Positions 24,214-33,030 of a stretch of 64,000 nt of DNA are shown here, piece after piece (the stretch's first letter is position 1; every line of letters starts with the position of its first letter). The stretch is from CAVQUE01 sp046290435. GTDB taxonomy: Bacteria > Actinomycetota > Acidimicrobiia > Acidimicrobiales > UBA8592. Under the pieces are notes generated by a model that was not told where the DNA came from, did not search any database, and worked only from the letters and a program-made list of their open reading frames with translations. The stretch is taken from NCBI GenBank assembly GCA_046290435.1, contig JBKAGO010000049.1, positions 1 to 64,000 on the forward strand. Direction: 5' to 3'. Both the position numbers and the translations under genes were made by a program.

Positions 24214-25577
24214 TGAAGGCCGCTGTCGTGGGGGCCGGGCTCACCGGGGCCCTGTTGGCGGCACGCCTCGGCGATGCCGGCCACCGTGTCGACCTCTACG
24301 ACCGGCGCCCCGACCTGCGTCGCCACGACGTCGACGCCGGACGCTCGATCAACCTGGCCATCTCCCACCGCGGCCTCGACGCACTCTCTCGGGTGGACCT
24401 CGACGGCACCTCCCTCGACGGCGTCGTGCGCGACCTGGCCATCACCATGCCCGGACGCATGCTGCACCGCCTCGACGGCGAACTCGTCTTCCAGCCATAC
24501 GGCACCGACCCCGACCACGTCCTGCACTCGGTCAACCGCGACCTGCTGAACGCAACGCTGCTCGACACCGTCGAGCGGCGCACCGAGGTCACCACGCACT
24601 TCTCGGCCCGGGTACGCGACGTCGACGTCCGCACCGGCGCCCTCACGGTCGACACCCGATCCGGGGACACCGCTGCCCCCGATCCCCAGCGCGAGCAGTA
24701 CGACGTGGTCTTCGGCGCGGACGGCGCGTACTCGGCCATGCGTGGCCGGCTGCAGCGCATCGGCCGCGTCGACTACTCCCAGACCTTCCTGGCGCACGGC
24801 TACAAGGAGCTGACCATCCCCGCTCGCGCCGACGGCACCCACGCCCTCGATCCCCATGCGCTGCACATCTGGCCTCGCAGCAGCCAGATGATGATCGCGC
24901 TGCCCAACACCGACGGCAGCTTCACCGCGACCCTCTTCTGGCCCTTCGCTGCGCCCGGCGAGCCCGAAGCCGTCAGCTTCGACCGCGTGGTCACCGCCGA
25001 CGACGTCGCCGCCGCGTTCGCCCGTCACTATCCCGACGCGCTCGAGCTCATGCCCGACCTCGCCGCCGAGTACCAAGCCAACCCGGCGAGCTCGCTGGTC
25101 ACCATCCGCACCGGGCCCTGGTACCACGACGACCGGTTGCTCATCATCGGCGACGCCGCCCACGCCGTCGTCCCCTTCTACGGCCAGGGCGCCAACGCGG
25201 CGCTCGAAGACGTCACCATCTTGTTCGAGCACTACGCCCGTGACGCCGCCACCCCCGGCGTGTTCGCCCGGTTCTACGCGGAGCGCAAGGATGACGCGGA
25301 CGCGCTGGCGGACCTGGCCATCGAGCACTACGACGAGATGCGCGATTCGGTGCGGTCGCGGTGGTTCCTCGCCACCGCTGCGCTCGAACGCGCGCTGCAT
25401 CGCCTCGCCCCCGACCGGTTCGTCCCGCTCTACACGATGGTCAGCTTCACCCGGATTCCCTACGCGCAAGCCGTCGAGCGGAGCCGCCGCCAGCACCGCG
25501 TCCTGGGTGTCACCGTGGCGGTCGCGCTCGCCGCAGTGGCGTTGGTGGTCGCTCTCGTGGTGTGGTTGATGACATGA
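24213..25577 (+). CDS. kmo: Kynurenine 3-monooxygenase
   Basis: 454 aa. FAD-dependent hydroxylation of kynurenine to 3-hydroxykynurenine. AAVVGAGLTGALLAARLGDA (FAD Rossmann GxGxxG), SINLAISHRGLDALSRVDL, FGADGAYSAMRGRL and the second FAD motif LLIIGDAAHAVVPFYGQGAN match KMO. A C-terminal membrane helix (about 430-453) resembles the anchor of eukaryotic enzymes. The ATG at 24213 abuts the palindrome with no Shine-Dalgarno; an in-frame ATG at 24180 is possible. Followed by tdo in an ATGA overlap. Confidence 0.87.
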   Translation: MKAAVVGAGLTGALLAARLGDAGHRVDLYDRRPDLRRHDVDAGRSINLAISHRGLDALSRVDLDGTSLDGVVRDLAITMPGRMLHRLDGELVFQPYGTDPDHVLHSVNRDLLNATLLDTVERRTEVTTHFSARVRDVDVRTGALTVDTRSGDTAAPDPQREQYDVVFGADGAYSAMRGRLQRIGRVDYSQTFLAHGYKELTIPARADGTHALDPHALHIWPRSSQMMIALPNTDGSFTATLFWPFAAPGEPEAVSFDRVVTADDVAAAFARHYPDALELMPDLAAEYQANPASSLVTIRTGPWYHDDRLLIIGDAAHAVVPFYGQGANAALEDVTILFEHYARDAATPGVFARFYAERKDDADALADLAIEHYDEMRDSVRSRWFLATAALERALHRLAPDRFVPLYTMVSFTRIPYAQAVERSRRQHRVLGVTVAVALAAVALVVALVVWLMT

Positions 25578-26365
25578 CCGCGACCCCGCTGAACTATGCG
25601 TCGTACCTCGAGCTCGACACGCTGCTCTCGTTGCAGCGCCTGCGCTCCGAACCGGCCGAACACGACGAGCTGCTCTTCATCACCGTCCACCAGGCCAGCG
25701 AGCTGTGGTTCAAGACCCTGCTCGCCGAGCTCGACAAGATCGTCGCCGACCTCAGCGACAACCACCTGTTCCGGGTCATCAGCAGCTTCCGGCGTGCCAA
25801 CGCCATCGTCGCGGTGCTCGTCGACCACTTCACCGTCCTCGAGACCATGACTCCGTTGTCGTTCCTGCGGTTCCGCGACCGCCTCGACACCTCCAGCGGG
25901 TTCCAGTCGATGCAGTTCCGCGAACTCGAGAACGTCCTCGGCCTCAAGCGCGAACACATCTACGACCACTACCCCACCGACCTGCCGGGCCGCGCCGCCG
26001 CAGAGGCCCGCCTGCAGCAGCCATCGTTGCCCGATGCGTTCCACCGGTTCCTCGAACACCGCGGCGTCACCATCCCCGACGCCGTGCGCGACCGGCCCGT
26101 CGATGCCCCCCACGAACCGAACGACGACATCCAGACCGCCATCGCCGAGCTCTACCGCACCGACGGCAGCTACGTCATCCTCTTCGAGCTCATGGTCGAC
26201 TTCGACGAAGCCCTCCAGGAATGGCGCTACCGCCATGCCAAGCTCGTCGAACGCACCATCGGCGACAAGGCCGGCACCGGCGGCTCCCTCGGCGTCGAGT
26301 TCCTCCGCCGCTCGATCTTCACCCAGGCCTTCCCCGACCTCTGGGCTGTCCGCAAACAGTTCTGA
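25574..26365 (+). CDS. Tryptophan 2,3-dioxygenase
   Basis: 263 aa, typical bacterial length. Heme enzyme opening the indole ring of tryptophan to N-formylkynurenine. The signature DELLFITVHQASELWFKTLL at about 30-50 and FLRFRDRLDTSSGFQSMQFR are diagnostic, as is the late GDKAGTGGSLGVEFLRRS. The start overlaps the kmo stop (ATGA), so the two steps of tryptophan catabolism are coupled. No kynurenine formamidase or kynureninase is in the window. Confidence 0.92.
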   Translation: MTATPLNYASYLELDTLLSLQRLRSEPAEHDELLFITVHQASELWFKTLLAELDKIVADLSDNHLFRVISSFRRANAIVAVLVDHFTVLETMTPLSFLRFRDRLDTSSGFQSMQFRELENVLGLKREHIYDHYPTDLPGRAAAEARLQQPSLPDAFHRFLEHRGVTIPDAVRDRPVDAPHEPNDDIQTAIAELYRTDGSYVILFELMVDFDEALQEWRYRHAKLVERTIGDKAGTGGSLGVEFLRRSIFTQAFPDLWAVRKQF

Positions 26366-26368
26366 CTG

Positions 26369-26457
26369 TGGGGTCAGACCCCGCTTTCCCGCTTTCTCCG
26401 TGTGGACTCCCGATCGCTACGCAGTGCGAGAAAGCGGGAAAGCGGGGTCTGACCCCA
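26369..26457. repeat. Palindromic element, copy 2 (30-bp inverted repeat arms)
   Basis: Arms 26369-26398 and 26428-26457 are perfect inverted copies, same sequence as copy 1 apart from one base. It begins 3 nt after the tdo stop and could also act as a terminator hairpin. Loop (29 nt) differs from copy 1 except for the final TGC. Confidence 0.92.
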
Positions 26458-26478
26458 ACGTGAAAGCAGCGGGCGCTC

Positions 26479-26484
26479 TACGAT
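26479..26484 (+). promoter_or_regulatory. -10 element TACGAT before acyltransferase gene
   Basis: TACGAT, 9 nt, then ATG at 26494, no Shine-Dalgarno; lies just after the palindromic element. Confidence 0.4.
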
Positions 26485-26493
26485 CCGGCGGTC

Positions 26494-27555
26494 ATGACAC
26501 GCTGGATCGGATCGCTCGAGGGGTTCTCGCGTCGTGTCGTGATGTGCTGTGTCGTGACCGGCGGGCTCGTCCTGTTGCTCGTGACGTTGCCGATCACGTT
26601 GCCGGTCGTCGTCGTGGCCGATCTCGTCACGGGGCCACGACGGATGCGGTTCAGTCGGCTGTTGGCCATGGGCATCAACTACCTCGCCCTCGAGACCGTC
26701 GGCATCGTCGTCGCCATCGCGTTGTGGATCGGCACCGGGTTCGGGCTGGCGATGCAGACCCGCTGGTCCCAGCGTCTCCACCACCTCGTCCAGCTGTGGT
26801 GGACCCGCCAGGTGATGAGCGCGACCGAACGCTGGCTGAAGGCCGAGATCATCGACGACGGCGCCGACCTGCTCACCACCGGCAACGTCATCATCTGTGC
26901 CCGCCACGCCAGCTTCTTCGACGCCGTCGTCCCCGCCGTGCTCATCGGGCGCACCACCGACGAGGTGCCGCTGCGCCACGTGCTGAAGAAGGGGCTCGCC
27001 TTCGACCCGTGCCTCGACATCTACGGCAGCCGGCTGCCCAACCACTTCGTCGACCGCCTCCCCGACAACCGCGGCGCCGAACTCGACGCCATCGGTGCAC
27101 TCGGCGCCGAACTCGACGGGGCCGCCGGGGTGATCTTCCCCGAAGGCACGTTCCACAGCGAGGCCCGCGCCGAGCGCATACGCGCCCGCGTCGGACGCCG
27201 CCACCCCGAACGCCTCGCCCGCATCGACAAGCTCCGCCACCTCCTTCCGCCCCATCCCGGGGGCACGTTGGCGATGCTGCGCGCCGCGGCCGGCGCCGAC
27301 CTCGCGTTCGTCGCCCACACCGGGTTCGAGCCGTTCGGCTCGTTCCGGGCGATCATCGCCAACGTCCCCTTCGACCACCCCATCCGTGCCAAGGTGTGGC
27401 GGGTCCCGGCCACCGACATCCCCGACGACGACGAGGCCCGCCTCGTCCTCATCGACCGCTGGTGGCAGACCATGGACGACTGGATAACCGAACACCGCCG
27501 GCACACACCACCGGTGGGCAAGCACCGTCAGCAAAGCGGCACCCGTGAGCAATGA
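26494..27555 (+). CDS. PlsC-like 1-acylglycerol-phosphate acyltransferase family protein
   Basis: 353 aa. Two N-terminal membrane helices (about 14-45 and 65-90), then NVIICARHASFFDAVVPAVL (the HxxxxD-type catalytic block in its H-x4-D form), GLAFDPCLDIYGSRLPNHFV and GAAGVIFPEGTFHS (the FPEGT motif). Acylates a glycerol- or glycan-linked lipid at the membrane. Longer than PlsC itself, so the acceptor may differ. The inositol-phosphatase-family gene follows with overlapping ends. Confidence 0.75.
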   Translation: MTRWIGSLEGFSRRVVMCCVVTGGLVLLLVTLPITLPVVVVADLVTGPRRMRFSRLLAMGINYLALETVGIVVAIALWIGTGFGLAMQTRWSQRLHHLVQLWWTRQVMSATERWLKAEIIDDGADLLTTGNVIICARHASFFDAVVPAVLIGRTTDEVPLRHVLKKGLAFDPCLDIYGSRLPNHFVDRLPDNRGAELDAIGALGAELDGAAGVIFPEGTFHSEARAERIRARVGRRHPERLARIDKLRHLLPPHPGGTLAMLRAAAGADLAFVAHTGFEPFGSFRAIIANVPFDHPIRAKVWRVPATDIPDDDEARLVLIDRWWQTMDDWITEHRRHTPPVGKHRQQSGTREQ

Positions 27556-27562
27556 GGCGACG

Positions 27563-28375
27563 ATGACCCCTGTACCCCCCGTCGATGCAGCCCTGCTCGA
27601 AGACGCCACCGACATCGCCGCGCACGCCGCGGCGCACACCCTCACCCGCTTCGGACGCGCCGACCTCCACGTCGAATCGAAACGAGACGGCTCCGAGGTG
27701 ACCGACGCCGACCGCGGCGCAGAGGAGATCGTGCGCCGCGAGGTACGCGCCCGTCACCCCGACGACACCGTCATCGGCGAGGAGTTCGGCACAACCACCG
27801 GCTCGAGCGGCCGCCGCTGGATCGTCGATCCCATCGACGGCACCACGTCGTTCGTGCACGGCGTGCCGCTGTACAGCAGCCTGCTGGCGGTCTTCGACGA
27901 GCACGGCCCGGCCGTCGGCGTCATCACCATCCCCGCCCTCGATCGGGTCTGCATCGCCGGCCGGGGTCGCGGCTGCACCGTCGACGGGCGACCCTCCCAG
28001 GTCGCCGCCACCGCGGACCTCGCCGGCGCGTTGATCTCGACCAGCAGCTTCGATCTCGACTGGTGGCCAACCGACGCCCTCGTGGCCATCGCGAGCTGCG
28101 GCGCGAAGACCCGCACCTGGGGCGACGGCTACGGCTATCTCCTCCTCGCCAGCGGCGCCATCGACGTCATGATCGATCCGCCGCTCAATCCCTGGGACAT
28201 CGCCGCGATGCTGACCGTCATCCCCGAAGCCGGCGGCATGCTGACTACATGGGCCGGTACCGCCGATCCCGACGCCGCCCTCGACGAACGCCCCGCCGGC
28301 TGGGTGGCCGCCAACGCGACCCTGCATCGCCAGGTGCTCGACCTGGTCGCACCGACGGTGACCGCGCAGATCTGA
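27563..28375 (+). CDS. Inositol monophosphatase-family phosphatase (possibly HisN-type)
   Basis: 270 aa from the ATG at 27563, which has GAGG 5 nt upstream; a GTG at 27545 is in frame. Metal-site motifs: VIGEEFG (Glu), RRWIVDPIDGTTSFVHGVPL (the DPIDGT core) and DPPLNPWDIAAMLTVIPEAG. Actinobacterial members include histidinol-phosphate phosphatase and inositol phosphatases; the sequence alone does not separate them. The overlap with the acyltransferase gene suggests a shared transcript, perhaps for an inositol lipid. Confidence 0.8.
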   Translation: MTPVPPVDAALLEDATDIAAHAAAHTLTRFGRADLHVESKRDGSEVTDADRGAEEIVRREVRARHPDDTVIGEEFGTTTGSSGRRWIVDPIDGTTSFVHGVPLYSSLLAVFDEHGPAVGVITIPALDRVCIAGRGRGCTVDGRPSQVAATADLAGALISTSSFDLDWWPTDALVAIASCGAKTRTWGDGYGYLLLASGAIDVMIDPPLNPWDIAAMLTVIPEAGGMLTTWAGTADPDAALDERPAGWVAANATLHRQVLDLVAPTVTAQI

Positions 28376-28421
28376 CGACCTGGCGGGTACAACCCGGCGC
28401 CGAACCAGGGCACACTGGTCA

Positions 28422-28793
28422 GTGATGAGTGCGCCGCGCAGATTGTTCCCCGACGATCCCCGGACCGTCGGCGAAGAACCCGACTACCGGTTCACCCTGG
28501 CCAACGAACGCACCTTTCTGGCCTGGATCCGCACCGCGCTGGCGCTCGCGGCCGGCGGGCTCGCGGCCATTCACCTCATCCCCGATCAGGCGGGTTCGTC
28601 GGCGTTGGGTATCGCCTTGTTGGCGCTCGCGGTCGTGACCGCGGCGACGGCCTACCGTCGCTGGGCGCTCAACGAGACGTCGATGCGTCTCGGCGAACCG
28701 CTCCCGCCGTCGCGTCTGCCACAGGTCATCGCGATCGCCACGGCCCTCGTGGCCCTCGCTGCGGTCGTGTTCTTCATCATCGACGCAATCTGA
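28422..28793 (+). CDS. DUF202 membrane protein
   Basis: 123 aa. Family core DYRFTLANERTFLAWIRTAL followed by three membrane helices (AALALAAGGLAAIHL-type, ALGIALLALAVVTAATA, VIAIATALVALAAVVFFII). The start is a GTG directly followed by ATG, with CACACT 5 nt upstream. Function of the family is not settled. It is paired with a second DUF202-like gene 7 bp downstream. Confidence 0.8.
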   Translation: MMSAPRRLFPDDPRTVGEEPDYRFTLANERTFLAWIRTALALAAGGLAAIHLIPDQAGSSALGIALLALAVVTAATAYRRWALNETSMRLGEPLPPSRLPQVIAIATALVALAAVVFFIIDAI

Positions 28794-28800
28794 GCGGCCC

Positions 28801-29163
28801 ATGGCTTCCAGCAGGAGCAGACCACCCCGACCCGACAACCACTTCGACAAGGGTCTCCAGCACGAACGAACCGCGCTGGCGTGGGAGCGGACCGCCATCT
28901 CGACGATGGTGGCCGGCGTCCTGCTCGGACGCTATGGCGCCGAGGATGCGCACTTCACGATCGCGCTGATCGGGGTACTGCAGGTCGCCGTCGGCGGTGG
29001 ACTGATGGTGTGGGCCGGGTTCCACTACGACGAGCTGCACGGCCCGCTGCGTGAAGGGGACTCGGTGATCCATCCCAATGCCGCACGTGTCATCGGGGTG
29101 GCGACCATCGTCTTCACCGGCTTCGCGCTGCTGCTGGCGGTGTTGTTGACCTTCGTCGACTGA
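28801..29163 (+). CDS. Second DUF202-like membrane protein
   Basis: 120 aa. LQHERTALAWERTAISTMVA is the diverged DUF202 signature; helices at about 36-52, 54-78 and 95-118. The N-terminal 20 residues are Arg/Pro-rich. Tandem with the other DUF202 gene; the two may form a heteromer (inference). Confidence 0.75.
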   Translation: MASSRSRPPRPDNHFDKGLQHERTALAWERTAISTMVAGVLLGRYGAEDAHFTIALIGVLQVAVGGGLMVWAGFHYDELHGPLREGDSVIHPNAARVIGVATIVFTGFALLLAVLLTFVD

Positions 29164-29205
29164 CGCAGGTCTCACGCAACAGCCGGCGGTTCGTGGCAGG
29201 CCGGC

Positions 29206-30063
29206 TCAGAAGGTGACGGCCTCGACCGACACCGCCGGGCGCAGGCGAGTCTTCCACGAGCTCGCGTCGCCGATGGCCTCGGCGTAGCGCTCCTTGCGGC
29301 GGGCCACGCGGGCGCCGACCTGTTCGTCGGTCCCGGGCCGGTCGTACTGGGCCTCGATGCCATCTTTGAGCATCGCCAGGGCTTCGGAGCGCAGCTGGGA
29401 GATGCGCGATTCGGTCACGCCCAGGAAGCGGGCCAGCTCCTGGGACGTGCGTCCCTCGAGGAAGTAGCCGACCACCACGAGACGATGGCGTTCGGGCAAC
29501 AGCTCCACGGCGTCGGAGAGATAGGAGTGCATCTCGCGGTGCTCCATCTCCTCGCAGGGCTCACGGGTGGTCGAGTCGGGCAATACGTCGACCAGGGTCA
29601 GGTCTTCGTCGGCACCTTCGTACACCTCGTGTTCGAGCGCCAGGACGACCGAGCGGAACATCCGATCCTGCAGCCGGTCCAGCTCGGCGGCGGTCATCCC
29701 CAGGGCTTCGGCCTTCTCCTCGGCGTTCGGGAGACGACCGAGCTCGGTGGCCAGGCGTTGTTCGACACCTTCGAGACGGCGGGCCAGCGTCCGCACCGAG
29801 CGGGGAGCCCAGTCGGCGGCGCGGGCGGCGTCGAGGATGGCACCACGGATGCGCTGCGCGGCGAAACGTTCGAACGGGACACCGCGCTCCTCGTCGTAGC
29901 GGCGGGCGGCCTCGACCAGACCGAGGGCTCCGGCCCGGGCCAGATCGTCGCGGTCGACGTGGCGGGGGAAGTGGACCGCCACCTGATAGACGACGTGCTT
30001 CACGAGCGGGAGGTGCTGCTCGATCAGTTGCGACAGGCTGGCGTCGGGGGTGGGATTGCGCAT
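29206..30063 (-). CDS. Sigma-70 family factor of the FliA/WhiG type
   Basis: About 285 aa from the ATG at 30063, with AAGGG 5 nt upstream; starts at 30066 and 30120 are alternatives. Region 2: VDRDDLARAGALGLVEAARR and FERFAAQRIRGAILDAARAA; region 3: ELGRLPNAEEKAEALGM; region 4 helix-turn-helix: FLEGRTSQELARFLGVTESR and ISQLRSEALAMLK. Domain order and sequence fit the motility/sporulation sigma group. With csrA-fliW and flagellar genes in the same window, control of flagellar genes is the likely job. Confidence 0.85.
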   Translation of the reverse strand: MRNPTPDASLSQLIEQHLPLVKHVVYQVAVHFPRHVDRDDLARAGALGLVEAARRYDEERGVPFERFAAQRIRGAILDAARAADWAPRSVRTLARRLEGVEQRLATELGRLPNAEEKAEALGMTAAELDRLQDRMFRSVVLALEHEVYEGADEDLTLVDVLPDSTTREPCEEMEHREMHSYLSDAVELLPERHRLVVVGYFLEGRTSQELARFLGVTESRISQLRSEALAMLKDGIEAQYDRPGTDEQVGARVARRKERYAEAIGDASSWKTRLRPAVSVEAVTF

Positions 30064-30210
30064 CATCGCCCTTTCGAATTCGTGATCAGCGGCGATGCCG
30101 CTCTCGGTGCTCTCGGTCATTGCTCGGCTGGCTGGCACTGCTCTCGCACCTCACGACTCGGTCAGAAACGCTGGGGTTCGCTTCCGCTCGCCTCGTGACG
30201 TGCGGAGAAA

Positions 30211-30238
30211 CCATCGACTCGAATCTCGCCGACCTTTA
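30211..30238 (-). promoter_or_regulatory. Candidate FliA-type promoter upstream of the sigma gene
   Basis: On the minus strand TAAA (30238-30235), 16 nt, then GTCGATGG (30218-30211), which matches 5 of 8 bases of GCCGATAA. It lies in the 321-bp gap 30064-30384 upstream of the sigma gene and would make it autoregulated. I see no gene in this gap. Confidence 0.3.
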
Positions 30239-30384
30239 CGAGAAAAACGTTGGGGAGGTTTGCCCAGACACCCTCCACACCCCCGCTGAGCAGGGCGAAT
30301 AGCCACGATCGGTGACCGAAATCAGTCGTCCGACTCAGGCCGTACGGCCCATCTCGGCGCCGCGAAACGTCACGGCGGGTGGTC

Positions 30385-31428
30385 TCAGACCGACAGTCCG
30401 TCGAAGATCTGGGTCGTCAGGCCCCGCTGCGCCAACCGGGCGAGGACGTCGCGACCATCGGGTATGCCGGCCAGCCCACGCGCACCGGGGCCTCCGACGC
30501 GTCCCCCGTGGGGGACAGCTGTGGCCAACTCGGCAACCGTCGCCGCCACCGTCGCGGCAGCGACCGCGGGCCGTTGCACCGCCCCCACCACCTCCACGCG
30601 ACGTGTGGTGCCCACCCGGCCGCGCACCTCGACACGGACGGCACCGTCGCCGCCTTCGGCATGAGGCGGACTCAACATCGGCAGCCACGCCGTGAAGCGA
30701 TCCTGGCGTGTCGCCGCCATGCGCGCGGTGATACGGCACGCATCGGGAAACCATGGCTTCGCCAGGACCGCGTCGGGCAGCGCCGCCCGATAGCAGTCGG
30801 CACCGCCGATGGGTTCGGGGAACCACACGAGCTCGCGGCCCGAGCCCCCGGGCCGGCGACGCCACGACCCATCACGCCAGTCGAGCGACGGACTCCCGAG
30901 CGCCCGATGATGCTGGCGGGCACACGCAGGACCCCCGGTGCCCACAGTGGCCATGTGGATCTCGTCGACGACGTCGAACCAACTCCCGACGTGACGGGCC
31001 AACAGGCCCGTCAGCCCCGGGGCGAAACCCGCGCCCACCAGCAGGGGAACCCCGCGGCGCCGCGCGATGGGATCGAGGCGCAGCATGGAACGCACCTCGT
31101 CGAGGCGGTCGCTGACCGACACCACCGGCACCCCCGCATCGAGGGCATGGCGCACCGGAGCCAGATGACGCCCCGCAGGCGTCGCCACGACGAGCACCGC
31201 GATGCCATGACGGCGCAGGAGTGCCGCGACATCGCCCGCAGCCGAGTCGACGATGGCGCCCGATCCCAGCGTCGGCGCCGTGCGATCGAGTCGCTCGCGG
31301 TCGGCGTCGCTGACGACGACCTCGATGCCGGGATCGGTGGCGATCAGCTGGCGGGCGACACGAGACCCGACGGCGCCCATCCCCAGAACGGCCACCCGGC
31401 CGCGGGCCGGGTCAGTCGACGTTGACAT
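30385..31428 (-). CDS. Saccharopine dehydrogenase-like NAD(P)-binding protein
   Basis: 347 aa from the ATG at 31428. Rossmann start RVAVLGMGAVGSRVARQLIA, IEVVVSDADRERLDRTAP, then VVATPAGRHLAPVRHALDAG and LVGAGFAPGLTGLLARHVGS, the pattern of saccharopine/homospermidine dehydrogenase-like proteins. The catalytic half is short and unassigned. Minus strand, alone between the sigma gene and tRNA-Ile. True substrate unknown. Confidence 0.68.
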   Translation of the reverse strand: MSTSTDPARGRVAVLGMGAVGSRVARQLIATDPGIEVVVSDADRERLDRTAPTLGSGAIVDSAAGDVAALLRRHGIAVLVVATPAGRHLAPVRHALDAGVPVVSVSDRLDEVRSMLRLDPIARRRGVPLLVGAGFAPGLTGLLARHVGSWFDVVDEIHMATVGTGGPACARQHHRALGSPSLDWRDGSWRRRPGGSGRELVWFPEPIGGADCYRAALPDAVLAKPWFPDACRITARMAATRQDRFTAWLPMLSPPHAEGGDGAVRVEVRGRVGTTRRVEVVGAVQRPAVAAATVAATVAELATAVPHGGRVGGPGARGLAGIPDGRDVLARLAQRGLTTQIFDGLSV

Positions 31429-31548
31429 CGAGCTCGCGCCAGCCACCACTCTGGGGCGGCACTCCACCGCTACCGCGCGCTCGCAGTATCCCCGCGATGG
31501 CCGCGGCGGTGCTGAGCGCGAGGACGACACGTCGCAGCAATCTCACCG

Positions 31549-31622
<74 letters not shown>

Positions 31623-31639
31623 GAAGCCGCTACACGATA

Positions 31640-32413
31640 TCAGCGGCGCACCGGAGGGCGACGCCGACGCACACGACGCGGCGGCGCGGGCCGAGCGGTC
31701 TCTTCCTCGATCATCGTGATGCGCAGACCGCCGGTCAGATCGCTGATGAGGTTGAACAACAGGCACATCAACACGTTGAACGTGGTTCCTGCGATGGCGA
31801 GCGCCAGACCTGCCAGGGCATAACCCCGGAACACCTGGCCGGCATCGATGGTGAACTCGTCGAGGCTGAACAACTCGATGAACAGGCTCTCGAGACGATC
31901 GATGGTGCCCGACGAGTCGGCGACACCCCAGATCATGAACCCCGCGACCAGCAGGATCACCCACAGGCAGGCATAGAAGAACAGCGAGATCTTCAGCACC
32001 GACCAGGGTTCGACGTGACGGATGACCCGCCGGACACGTCGTGCCTGCAACCGCACCCGACGGCGACGCTCGGCACGCGACATCGGTCGTGGCTGATACG
32101 GCTGGACGGCGGGGGGCTCGTCGAAGACCAACACATCGCCGTGGGCGGGCCCATCCTGGGGCGCGAGCTCGGAACCGAAGCCCAACTCGTATTCCTCGGG
32201 GTCGCCGTCGAAGAGATCGCCGTCGCCGGTATCGGGATACACCGACGCCGACGGCTCGATGACGGCATCGACGATCGCGTCGGGATCGTCGATGTCGGCG
32301 TGTCCGTTCAGCCCGACGGGATCGTCCGGGTACGGCGAGACCGACTCGGCGGCGTCGACCGCATCGGCAGCGGTTTCGGCGTCGGCTTCGTCGCCGAGGT
32401 CGCGGGCGGTCAC
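31640..32413 (-). CDS. DUF3566 membrane protein
   Basis: 257 aa. The GTG start overlaps the stop of the upstream gene (GTGA). The N-terminal 110 residues are acidic and low-complexity. A basic stretch (RAERRRRVRLQARRVRRVIR) precedes the DUF3566 core: VEPWSVLKISLFFYACLWVI, a second helix after a loop (GYALAGLALAIAGTTFNVLM) and NLISDLTGGLRITMIEEE. In mycobacteria this family member sits downstream of gyrA too and takes part in polar envelope organisation; that role is not shown here. Confidence 0.85.
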   Translation of the reverse strand: MTARDLGDEADAETAADAVDAAESVSPYPDDPVGLNGHADIDDPDAIVDAVIEPSASVYPDTGDGDLFDGDPEEYELGFGSELAPQDGPAHGDVLVFDEPPAVQPYQPRPMSRAERRRRVRLQARRVRRVIRHVEPWSVLKISLFFYACLWVILLVAGFMIWGVADSSGTIDRLESLFIELFSLDEFTIDAGQVFRGYALAGLALAIAGTTFNVLMCLLFNLISDLTGGLRITMIEEETARPAPPRRVRRRRPPVRR

Positions 32414-33030
32414 CGCGTCGGTCTCGTTTCGCACAGGACGAAGTGTACGGGATCGGATACGGGCAGTGGCTGGCACACCCCTGCCGAGGGCCCCACACCG
32501 GCGAGCAGCGGCGCGAACCCGAGCGGCACGTCGACGGCGAGTCCCCGCTCGTGCAGCGACGTTCCCGGCACGGCGACCGGGTACGGGTTGGTGTGCCGGT
32601 TGGCCCACAACGCTTCCTGTTCGGCACGGGTACGCAGGCCCGACACGATCGGGATGCGCATGCCGAGCAGGGCCTCGGCGCGTGCCAGTGCAGCCCGGAA
32701 CCCCGGCTGCAGGCCCTGCCACTCGGGGCGGAACAACTCCGCGGCCGCTCCCGCACGCACCCCGGACGATCCCACGATCACCTCCACACGGTCGGTGACC
32801 GTCACCGATTCCACGGCCACGTCGTTGGCGGCGGCCACCGGTGCGGCATCGTCAGGATCGACGGCTGCGGCCAGCGCCGTGGCATCGGCGCCGGCCTGCA
32901 CCTGTGCGCCCCTTATCGCGCGCGCGCCGAGACCCGCGAGCAACAGGGCCGCAACCGCCACCAACCAACAGATGATCGCCACCAAAACCATCGCCTGACC
33001 CCGGCTGTCATGCTCGCGCCGTCGCCACAT
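32410..33030 (-). CDS. TadE/TadG-like anchor fused to an M15 (VanY-type) peptidase domain
   Basis: 206 aa with a strong AGGAGG 6 nt before the ATG. Residues 10-55 resemble a TadE/TadG pilus-associated N-terminus: RGQAMVLVAIICWLVAVAAL then GAQVQAGADATALAAA. From about 100 on there is an M15 D-Ala-D-Ala carboxypeptidase: SGLRTRAEQEALW, the zinc motif GTSLHERGLAVDV (His161, Asp168) and VHFVLC (His197). Probably anchored in the membrane with the peptidase outside. Lies between gyrA and DUF3566, a position without such a gene in well-known actinobacteria. Confidence 0.7.
   Translation of the reverse strand: MWRRREHDSRGQAMVLVAIICWLVAVAALLLAGLGARAIRGAQVQAGADATALAAAVDPDDAAPVAAANDVAVESVTVTDRVEVIVGSSGVRAGAAAELFRPEWQGLQPGFRAALARAEALLGMRIPIVSGLRTRAEQEALWANRHTNPYPVAVPGTSLHERGLAVDVPLGFAPLLAGVGPSAGVCQPLPVSDPVHFVLCETRPTR

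Noticed and set aside
28422..29163. DUF202 pair as a phage or toxin cassette
   Set aside because: Both are ordinary DUF202 family proteins, with no mobile-element marks around them.
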